Shown here: positions 52,105 to 57,795 of the stretch, piece by piece
Numbering within the stretch: position 1 is the stretch's first letter
How the letters are laid out: each line of letters begins with the position of its first letter
Assembly: GCA_045616685.1 (NCBI GenBank)
Contig: JAZLHF010000022.1
Location: 124,001-188,000, forward strand
From: UBA1764 sp045616685
GTDB taxonomy: Bacteria; Bacillota; Clostridia; Peptostreptococcales; Anaerovoracaceae
Direction of reading: 5' to 3'
Length of the DNA stretch: 64,000 nt
Notes under the pieces: generated by a model
The model's input: only the letters and a program-made list of their open reading frames with translations
Databases searched by the model: none
Told to the model about the DNA's origin: nothing
Made by a program: the position numbers and the translations under genes

Positions 52105-52731
52105 CTATTTTTCATCCTTTGGCGACTCATAGACACGTTCGATTTCAGTCATTTTTACCAGAGTTGCATTATAGCCTTCATCAGTTTCATCAATTCTCAG
52201 ATCCATTTGATATATCACATCCAGATCAGATGTTGTGCAAATATACATACAATCATAAGGCAATTTTGTATAAGAACTAATAACAAATATAACATAGTTC
52301 TGATTCATATCCATGCTGTTATCTAACGCAATCTGAATTATATCCTCTTCTGCATAACCATCAAATACAAAATCTCCAAAGATAACTCTGGAAGGCACAT
52401 TGTTTTGTTCAGTCTTAACAAACGGATATGAAAAGAGGAACCCCTTTATTCCTTTTTCCGATTCAAAAAAGCTGATGGGAACGCTTTCACCAATGGCCAT
52501 TTCAGATGAAATCACTTCATTATTTGCATCAAGTGCATAAGCTGTAAAAACAAAGCCCGGAGCATTCGACTTATTTGCTTTCGGAAGAAGTCCGAGAAAA
52601 AGCAAACAAAAGCAAGCGGCTATTGCTACATATTTTACCCATACACTTTTCTTTTTCGGTACATAATTTTCTGTCTTTTCCAGATATTTTGAATCAACAT
52701 ATCCGATGCTTTCAAGTAACATGTCATTCAT
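52105..52731 (-). CDS. Putative membrane-bound anti-sigma factor
   Basis: A 208-residue bitopic protein: short cytoplasmic part opening MNDMLLESIGYVDSKYLEKTE, basic KKKSVW, one transmembrane helix (about 32-49) and an outer domain. That N-terminal pattern and the position directly after an ECF sigma gene (4-nt overlap, ATGA) are typical of anti-sigma factors in Clostridia. No zinc-binding ZAS motif is present, so binding to the sigma factor is inferred from context. Confidence 0.6.
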   Translation of the reverse strand: MNDMLLESIGYVDSKYLEKTENYVPKKKSVWVKYVAIAACFCLLFLGLLPKANKSNAPGFVFTAYALDANNEVISSEMAIGESVPISFFESEKGIKGFLFSYPFVKTEQNNVPSRVIFGDFVFDGYAEEDIIQIALDNSMDMNQNYVIFVISSYTKLPYDCMYICTTSDLDVIYQMDLRIDETDEGYNATLVKMTEIERVYESPKDEK

Positions 52732-53288
52732 AATATATAGCCCTCCTGAGTTAGAAAATCCTTCAGATTTTTTCGAATTCTAAATAATGATATCTTGACC
52801 TTGTTTTCACTCATATTGTATCGATGGCTAATGACAGCTATCGAGTCAAGATAATAGTATCTGCGCAAGAATAAAGTTTGCTTTTCGTCAGAAAGAGTTC
52901 CTAAAAATCTATTAATAGTTTCTGACAGGATTTGTGCATCCATATATTTTTCCGTATTATTGACTGCCGGAAGACATGATGCAAGTTCATCAGTTAATTC
53001 CACAATATACGCCTTGCGTTTCAAACTATCTCTGCTACGGCAATAATCAATAGATATATGACGAATAATCCGTGCAAGAAAAGCATATAAATATGTTCTC
53101 GGTTCATTAGGCGGAATAAGATTCCACGCTTTAAGATATGTATCATTTTCGCATTCTTCCGAAGTTTGAATATCTGCAGTAATACCAAAAGACAGTGAAC
53201 GAAGCCTTGAACCGTATTTTTCAGATGATAGTTTGATCGCGCTTTCATCACGATCTAAATAAAGCTGAACAATCTTATCGTCTTCCAA
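52728..53288 (-). CDS. ECF-type RNA polymerase sigma factor
   Basis: A 186-residue sigma factor: region 2 at about 20-90 (ECENDTYLKAWNLIPPNEPRTYLYAFLARIIRHISIDYCR) and region 4 at about 125-175 (LPDEKQ-like LSDEKQTLFLRRYYYLDSIAVISHRYNMSENKVKISLFRIRKNL). TTG start at 53288, 9 nt after AAGGAG. An ECF-type promoter lies 47 nt upstream, so it probably drives its own operon of about a dozen membrane proteins on element B. Confidence 0.88.
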   Translation of the reverse strand: MEDDKIVQLYLDRDESAIKLSSEKYGSRLRSLSFGITADIQTSEECENDTYLKAWNLIPPNEPRTYLYAFLARIIRHISIDYCRSRDSLKRKAYIVELTDELASCLPAVNNTEKYMDAQILSETINRFLGTLSDEKQTLFLRRYYYLDSIAVISHRYNMSENKVKISLFRIRKNLKDFLTQEGYIL

Positions 53289-53335
53289 ATGCCTGTACTC
53301 CTTTCATAAGATTTATAGAGTCTTATTAATATATA

Positions 53336-53363
53336 TAGCGATATTTCCGCGGTGTTGGTTACA
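53336..53363 (-). promoter_or_regulatory. Autoregulatory ECF sigma promoter
   Basis: On the minus strand TGTAAC (53358-53363) is followed 17 nt later by CGCTA (53336-53340). The AAC core at -35 with CGnnA at -10 is the usual ECF promoter form. It sits directly upstream of the ECF sigma gene. Confidence 0.6.
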
Positions 53364-53370
53364 CTTTTTT

Positions 53371-53416
53371 AAAAATTGTAAAAAAAAACGGCAGTTCAAA
53401 ATAATTGAATCGCCGT
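53371..53416 (-). terminator. Terminator after the toxin gene
   Basis: ACGGC-ga-TTCAA pairs with TTGAA-ct-GCCGT on the minus strand, followed by nine T residues. It ends the type III toxin-antitoxin operon ahead of the ECF promoter. Confidence 0.85.
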
Positions 53417-53437
53417 CAACTTGCTTTGTTTCTAATT

Positions 53438-53968
53438 TTATTTTTGCATTTTTGCAACTTCTTCTAATTTACTAAATTCAAGACATCGCTTTGCTATATT
53501 GTTCTCTGGATAATTCGTCTTAAGAAAATACAGTTTTTCTGCTTTTTGTTCAACACCAATTTTGTTGATAGATTCAAGTTCCTTTTGCATCAAATCAATG
53601 TAAGCAGATTTTTCCTTATCATTTTGGAAAGATCTGTGCTTATCTATGTCGGAATATTTTAGATCCTCGATGTCTGCTTTTGGAACTGGAATCATATATC
53701 TAAGATTTACTACAGCAGCAAGTTTTTCTCCGTTTTCATTTTTGCTATCGTCTATATAAACCTTAATAAAGTCCGGAGAATTTTTCATTTTCTCATGTTT
53801 TTCTTTGGCATGAGATATTGCTACTACATAAACAAACTCATCCTTTTCGAATAGTGTCCCAAAGAAAGGCTTATACTTATCTTTTCCATAATCAGAGAAT
53901 GGTACTCTATTATCTACCTTCCTTAATAAGTCTAAGTATTCTTCATCTATTGTTACCCACTTTTGCAT
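53438..53968 (-). CDS. Type III toxin, ToxN/AbiQ-family endoribonuclease
   Basis: A 176-residue protein with the ToxN/AbiQ pattern: VTIDEEYLDLLRKVDNRVPFSDY near the start, KPFFGTLFEKDEFVYVVAISHAKEKHEKMK, and NLRYMIPVPKADIEDLKY. These toxins cleave RNA and are held inactive by a repeat RNA; several give abortive infection against phages. AGGAGG precedes the ATG. Upstream are a terminator and three 34-nt repeats, the full type III layout. Cargo of element B. Confidence 0.85.
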   Translation of the reverse strand: MQKWVTIDEEYLDLLRKVDNRVPFSDYGKDKYKPFFGTLFEKDEFVYVVAISHAKEKHEKMKNSPDFIKVYIDDSKNENGEKLAAVVNLRYMIPVPKADIEDLKYSDIDKHRSFQNDKEKSAYIDLMQKELESINKIGVEQKAEKLYFLKTNYPENNIAKRCLEFSKLEEVAKMQK

Positions 53969-53981
53969 AAAGTCCTCCTAT

Positions 53982-54007
53982 GAAAAAAGCTGCTTAGAGC
54001 AGCTTTT
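53982..54007 (-). terminator. Attenuating terminator between antitoxin RNA and toxin
   Basis: AAAAGCTGCTCTAAGCAGCTTTTTTC on the minus strand: stem AAAGCTGCT/AGCAGCTTT with six T residues. In type III systems this terminator limits toxin mRNA relative to antitoxin RNA. Confidence 0.85.
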
Positions 54008-54104
54008 AAAACGGTATTTGGTAGGCTCCGTAACCTTAATTAAAACAGTATTTGGTAGGCTCTGTAACCTTAATTAAAACGGTTTTGGTAGGTTCCGTAA
54101 CCTA
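54008..54104 (-). ncRNA. Type III antitoxin RNA (ToxI/antiQ-like), about 2.9 repeats of 34 nt
   Basis: Three near-identical units (tttggtagg anchors at 54017, 54051 and 54084). Each reads AAGGTTACGGAGCCTACC, then AAATACCGTTTTAATT on the minus strand; the last copy in transcript order is followed by the attenuator and the toxin gene. Repeat length and number are close to those of AbiQ-type systems. Each unit should fold as a pseudoknot that binds one toxin molecule. Confidence 0.8.
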
Positions 54105-54109
54105 AATAA

Positions 54110-54138
54110 ATCTTACATTATTGCATAATCTATGTCAA
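54110..54138 (-). promoter_or_regulatory. Promoter of the type III toxin-antitoxin operon
   Basis: TTGACA (54133-54138)-17-TAAGAT (54110-54115) on the minus strand; transcription should start near 54103, at the first repeat. Confidence 0.75.
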
Positions 54139-54189
54139 TTGCTTTTCGCCATTTTTGTGTAAAAATTTGGAAACAATGTTGGACTCAAC

Positions 54190-54226
54190 TTTACGCCGAA
54201 AAATAGCTTACGCCGTTTTTACGCCG
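54190..54226 (+). repeat. Integrase arm-type repeats, right end of element B
   Basis: TTTACGCCG at 54190-54198 and 54218-54226, with CTTACGCCG at 54207-54215. They match the left-end repeats of element B (41372-41391), including the 11-bp spacing of the last two, and lie 130 bp inside the second att core. Confidence 0.6.
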
Positions 54227-54355
54227 TTTCTGTATTAGAATATATAGATTCTTATAAAGATATATAAGGATTAGAAAATTACTAATTGTTGAAATATCAA
54301 GGTTTATCGCTCTTTATGCGATTTTAAAGACTTCTATGAAAACAGGCATATATCT

Positions 54356-54373
54356 CGATACCTAATTTCATTT
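54356..54373. other. att core shared by the right end of B and left end of C
   Basis: CGATACCTAATTTCATTT, identical to the ychF start region at 41303-41320. The following sequence (taACCTCCTTGaATTTgCAAGGGTTTC) is a diverged copy of what precedes ychF, but here no ychF coding sequence continues, so this is a junction between two inserted elements. Confidence 0.75.
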
Positions 54374-54423
54374 ATTTTTAACCTCCTTGAATTTGCAAGG
54401 GTTTCGAGCGTTTTTCTTTGATG

Positions 54424-54446
54424 TTTACACCAATTTTACACCAATT
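54424..54446 (+). repeat. Integrase arm-type repeats, left end of element C
   Basis: TTTACACCAATT at 54424-54435 and 54435-54446, period 11, in the same position relative to int as the TTTACGCCG pair of element B. Confidence 0.55.
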
Positions 54447-54464
54447 GCAATCCTTGCACAAAGA

Positions 54465-55649
54465 TTATTCTATTGCTCTCATGGATAAATTGAATGATTT
54501 GACAGCTTCTTTCATAGATTCATCCGTTACATGGACATATCTGTCCATTGTAGTTGATAAATTAGCATGGCCAAGCAATTTTTGTAGCACCTTAGGCGGC
54601 ATTCCATTTTCGATTGCTCTTGTAGCATAGGTATGCCTTAAAGCATGCATACAGAACCTTTGAATGCCAGATTCATCACATAGCTTATAAAGATGTGTAT
54701 CATATGAGCTATTTTTACTTGGCATTCCGGTTCGATAGTTTACAAAGACAAGATTACTTAGCGCCAGTTTCTTTTTAGTTCCATTAAAGAGATCTATATA
54801 TTCAAGAGACTCTGAAAGTAAATCACTTTCATATCTAAATGCTCTTTCATCGTAGCATGATTTCAAAATCTCATATGCCCTATCTGTTAATGGAATTGTT
54901 CTGTAACTTGATTTTGTCTTAGGTGGTCCGACTCTCCAATATCCTACTCCGTGACGATACTCAAGAGTTTTGCATACTGTAAGCGTATGTTCATCCCAAT
55001 CAATATCATCAAATGTGAGTCCGATAAGCTCTCCTGTTCTAAGACCAGTTTCCAGAATTAAAGCATATTGTCTGTAATTGTGTGATCTCTTAGCTGCATT
55101 TAAGAATGTTTTTTGCTTATCAACTGTTAAGAAATGAATATCGCTCTTATCACGCAACGGATTATTAAAACGTACGCCATCCATTGGATGCTTGCTGATA
55201 ATACCGTTATCAACGGCCACACGAAACATTGATCCCATTGTGATATATGTTTGCCTGATTGTGCCGCCTGAATATGATTCACTCATTTTATTTAGAACCA
55301 TCTTGCAATGCATAGGCTTAACCTCAGACATTTTCATCAAGCCTAAGACAGGCTGAATGTTTCTCTTATAGCGTTCTTTGTAATTGCGCTGAGTATTTGG
55401 AGCAAGGTCATTATTGAAATTTTCCATCCAAAATGCAAACCACTCATTTACTGTTATATCTGTGCTTGAACTAGTCGTAATGGAATCTATTGTAGAAGCT
55501 TCTGTAATCCATTTGCGAGCCTCTTGCACAGTATTAAAGTATTTCTGGTGACGCTTGCCTAATTTATCACTGTATCTAGCTGAATAAAGTCCGTCCTTTC
55601 TCTGAACAATGCCTTTTCCGCATTCTTTTCCGCGTTTATCTTTACCCAT
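54465..55649 (-). CDS. int: Tyrosine integrase of element C
   Basis: A 394-residue integrase with the same domain order as the element B enzyme and clearly homologous along its whole length: GKGIVQRKDGLYSARYSDKLG arm-binding region, LETGLRTGELIGL, HALRHTYATR and LGHANLSTTMDRY catalytic motifs. I start it at 55649, where GGAAGGAG lies 6 nt upstream, matching the element B start. The promoter lies in a terminator hairpin (55679-55730). Confidence 0.93.
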   Translation of the reverse strand: MGKDKRGKECGKGIVQRKDGLYSARYSDKLGKRHQKYFNTVQEARKWITEASTIDSITTSSSTDITVNEWFAFWMENFNNDLAPNTQRNYKERYKRNIQPVLGLMKMSEVKPMHCKMVLNKMSESYSGGTIRQTYITMGSMFRVAVDNGIISKHPMDGVRFNNPLRDKSDIHFLTVDKQKTFLNAAKRSHNYRQYALILETGLRTGELIGLTFDDIDWDEHTLTVCKTLEYRHGVGYWRVGPPKTKSSYRTIPLTDRAYEILKSCYDERAFRYESDLLSESLEYIDLFNGTKKKLALSNLVFVNYRTGMPSKNSSYDTHLYKLCDESGIQRFCMHALRHTYATRAIENGMPPKVLQKLLGHANLSTTMDRYVHVTDESMKEAVKSFNLSMRAIE

Positions 55650-55678
55650 TTTTGACTCCTTCCTATTTAAGTAAAAAA

Positions 55679-55730
55679 GAAAGAGCCCAATTAACCTTAT
55701 AATTATAACAAATTTCGGGCTCTTTCTCAA
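55679..55730 (-). promoter_or_regulatory. int promoter embedded in a terminator hairpin (element C)
   Basis: TTGAGA (55725-55730)-17-TATAAT (55702-55707) on the minus strand. GAAAGAGCCC (55717-55726) pairs perfectly with GGGCTCTTTC (55679-55688), followed by TTTTTTAC; the -10 box is in the loop. The stem sequence is unrelated to that of element B while promoter and geometry are the same. Confidence 0.65.
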
Positions 55731-55742
55731 TTATGCCGATAA

Positions 55743-55958
55743 CTAAATTACTAATTTTTGGTTAATATAAGCTTCAAAAGCCTCACGCTTCACAAGCTTC
55801 TTAGTTCCGACATAGAGTACAAACGGGCAATCTGGCTGCCTTAACATATTTTCAATTTTATTAATTCCAATATTGCTGTAAGCTGCAGCTTCTTTAATTG
55901 AAAGCGTAAGCTTTTCACAAATAGGAATAATTTTCAAATCAGAATTCGATTGTGTCAT
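55743..55958 (-). CDS. xis: Excisionase (Tn916 Xis-like)
   Basis: A 71-residue protein with EKLTLSIKEAAAYSNIGINKIENML and FVLYVGTKKLVKREAFEAYI, nearly the same as the element B Xis in its second half. GGAAGG lies 11 nt before the ATG. It overlaps the end of the preceding 106-residue gene by 20 nt. Confidence 0.88.
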   Translation of the reverse strand: MTQSNSDLKIIPICEKLTLSIKEAAAYSNIGINKIENMLRQPDCPFVLYVGTKKLVKREAFEAYINQKLVI

Positions 55959-56259
55959 CTAAAATAAAACCTTCCTTTTCTAATTCGTCTGTCTGTTTAT
56001 CAGATTGGTGCGTCTTTAACTCATTAACAAACTTTACACATAATTCAGCACCACGATGCATAGACTGTTCTATTGTTAGTCGCTTCTCGCGACCAGTTAA
56101 TATTGCATCCATATCCACATGATGGACTAAATGCATTTGATCTCTACTTGAGAGTTTAATTATTTCATTTTTAGTTAAATATTTAAGTCGTTTGAATTTT
56201 TGATATTCACCAGTAGCATCATCTTTATCTGCCTCTATATCAGAAAGGGATTTCATCAT
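55939..56259 (-). CDS. Small charged protein of unknown function
   Basis: A 106-residue acidic, helical protein (MMKSLSDIEADKDDATGEYQ...). I start it at 56259, 5 nt after GAGGTGA, within the end of rep. No family recognised. Element B has an FtsK/TcpA-type gene in this position instead. Confidence 0.5.
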   Translation of the reverse strand: MMKSLSDIEADKDDATGEYQKFKRLKYLTKNEIIKLSSRDQMHLVHHVDMDAILTGREKRLTIEQSMHRGAELCVKFVNELKTHQSDKQTDELEKEGFILDDTIEF

Positions 56260-57418
56260 CTGAATCACCTCTTTCTAAAACAGGCTCCTGCTCAAAAGAA
56301 TTACCGATGTCATCTAGAATATTAATTGCAGGTTCAGGCCTTGGGATCTTTTGTTTTGTAACATATTCAGGGACAGGATTATCACGAGCCTGGCTGTAAA
56401 CAAATTTTTTAAGTTTCTCATCAAATGTATGAACAACGATCTCTTTATCAAGAACTTCCCATTGCTGAGAAAATCTTCGGTAGAACTGATTTGGGTCTTC
56501 CGTAAACCCTTGATTAGGAATAAGCTTACAAAATTCTTCAAGAGAATATGGATTCGTTACCAGAATATATTGAGCAAATATATCTTTGTTGTGATAACGT
56601 GAAGCAACGGGAGAATCAATGTTTGGATCAAACATCTTAAGGAATTGGGAAAAGCTATATGAATCATCCGGCCTAATATCATCGATAATTAGAACATCTT
56701 CATCATAATAATCTGAGACAGGATCTTTACCACTTGCGGTAATGCAATACGAAAGATTTCTTTCTTCGGCAAAGAGCATCGCTAAAGTAGATTTGCCAGT
56801 TCCGGGCTTGCCGTAAATCCAGATACATTCCATGGATCTATGACCGCCAAGTTCGTTTTTACGTTTAAGTCGTCCATATTCCCAAGCAGCTTCAATGCGA
56901 GCTTTATGCTTAACGTATGTTTGAGAATCAATGTGTTCATGAAAGTTGCGCCGGGTTATTGTACCGTTAGCACATTGTTCAATAATCTCATCAATATTGA
57001 CTTTAGAAGATGCCTTATTAACAAACTCTTCAACATCAAAGTTAGCAGTTATATCAGCATATGAGTACTGATGTTTTTCCGGCTCTTTTTCATGAGTGTA
57101 ATATCGAATCACATCAACCATGTGGCCTTTAACTTTTTCAACATAATTTGCTTTTACGTTGAACCAAGTAGCAGCACTCGTTAATTCCATTGCAGCTTTG
57201 CCGAAGTTTAAGTAAACATGATAGTGAGGTTTAATATCACCTTGCTTTGCAATTAAATTGCCTTCTTCGTCGAACTCGTCTTCATCAGACCTATCTTGGT
57301 CATGAAGAATGATGCAATACTTTTTTATTGACTTGTACTTTGAGATAACTGATAGGATACCCTGAACATCATAACCAGACTCTGGGTATAACATGATTTC
57401 TAGATGCTTTACTTTCAA
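56240..57418 (-). CDS. Rolling-circle initiator, Rep_2 HUH domain fused to a helicase domain
   Basis: A 392-residue protein. N-terminal HUH endonuclease: KPHYHVYLNF near residue 68 and IRYYTHEKEPEKHQYS near 108 (Rep_2 pattern as in element A). C-terminal superfamily 3-like ATPase: Walker A GKPGTGKST near 206, Walker B VLIIDDIRP near 242 and QYILVTNPYS. Nicks the origin and can unwind DNA. TTG start at 57418, 9 nt after GGAAGGAG. The origin hairpin lies 33 nt upstream. Confidence 0.8.
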   Translation of the reverse strand: MKVKHLEIMLYPESGYDVQGILSVISKYKSIKKYCIILHDQDRSDEDEFDEEGNLIAKQGDIKPHYHVYLNFGKAAMELTSAATWFNVKANYVEKVKGHMVDVIRYYTHEKEPEKHQYSYADITANFDVEEFVNKASSKVNIDEIIEQCANGTITRRNFHEHIDSQTYVKHKARIEAAWEYGRLKRKNELGGHRSMECIWIYGKPGTGKSTLAMLFAEERNLSYCITASGKDPVSDYYDEDVLIIDDIRPDDSYSFSQFLKMFDPNIDSPVASRYHNKDIFAQYILVTNPYSLEEFCKLIPNQGFTEDPNQFYRRFSQQWEVLDKEIVVHTFDEKLKKFVYSQARDNPVPEYVTKQKIPRPEPAINILDDIGNSFEQEPVLERGDSDDEIPF

Positions 57419-57450
57419 TAAGACCAACTCCTTCCTGTAAGCAACCTAGA

Positions 57451-57487
57451 CACTTGGAGCTTTGGACGTAGCCCCTAGCTCCAAGTG
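57451..57487 (-). other. Putative double-strand origin hairpin of element C
   Basis: CACTTGGAGCT (57451-57461) and AGCTCCAAGTG (57477-57487) form a perfect 11-bp stem. The 15-nt loop reads AGGGGCTACGTCCAA on the rep strand. GCTACG is also in the loop of the element A hairpin (GAGCTACGACTAAT), which is upstream of the other Rep_2 gene. Confidence 0.6.
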
Positions 57488-57553
57488 GTTTAAATATCAA
57501 GGGTTACGAAATATGCAGACACTTAATAGCATAAGAATGTTATTAAGCTTATT

Positions 57554-57672
57554 AGATTTGGGAACACAACGTACGTTTTGTGTTCCCTGATAAGAATTCT
57601 TATTACACGCATTATACATAAATCGCGAAATTTGTAAATAGCAAAAGCACTGTTTAGCGGAAAATTCGCTAA
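57554..57672. promoter_or_regulatory. Palindrome-rich control region upstream of element C rep
   Basis: Contains GGGAACACAA/TTGTGTTCCC (57554-57581), the palindrome ATAAGAATTCTTAT near 57590, a minus-strand TATAAT (57611-57616, preceded by TG) and TTTAGCG/CGCTAAA (57651-57673). These probably serve rep transcription and possibly single-strand origin function. No small ORF with a ribosome site was seen. Confidence 0.4.
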
Positions 57673-57683
57673 AACTTTTTAAA

Positions 57684-57723
57684 TTGCACACTGCACAATA
57701 TTAGTTTTGTGCAATGTGTGCAA
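57684..57723. promoter_or_regulatory. Dyad TGCACAA-N8-TTGTGCA, copy 1 (upstream of rep)
   Basis: CTGCACAA-8 nt-TTGTGCAA followed by a TGTGTGCA half-site. The same arrangement with identical spacing occurs at 63511-63542 upstream of the hsd operon. Likely operator for a common regulator. Confidence 0.45.
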
Positions 57724-57736
57724 TTTGCCCATAAAA

Positions 57737-57756
57737 AGACCGCCCGAAGGCGGTCT
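57737..57756 (-). terminator. Terminator of the hsd operon
   Basis: AGACCGCC-TTCG-GGCGGTCT on the minus strand, a UUCG-capped stem followed by TTTTTATG. Confidence 0.85.
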
Positions 57757-57795
57757 AAGAATCAAGAAACGAATCTATTTTTATTATCTGTATAT

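Larger units (their letters stand above)
41303..54373. mobile_element. Element B: 13-kb integrated element at ychF with CRESS-like Rep and FtsK/TcpA ATPase
   Basis: It is bounded by an 18-bp direct repeat of the ychF 5' end. Integrase arm-type repeats TTTACGCCG lie inside both ends (41372-41391 and 54190-54226). Order from the left: int, xis, FtsK/TcpA-like ATPase, Rep, origin hairpin, possible ssDNA-binding protein, regulator, tandem small RNAs, then cargo: an ECF sigma operon and a type III toxin-antitoxin locus. A coupling-type ATPase plus a HUH protein suggests a mobilizable or AICE-like element; no mating-pore genes are present. Confidence 0.7.

Noticed and set aside
54008..54104. CRISPR-like array of about 34-nt repeats
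   Set aside because: The units are directly adjacent with no spacers, number only three, and lie between a promoter and a ToxN gene. They are type III antitoxin repeats.
54190..54226. Remnant of a second, excised B-like element
   Set aside because: The TTTACGCCG repeats fit better as the right arm sites of element B itself, because an att core copy follows 130 bp later.
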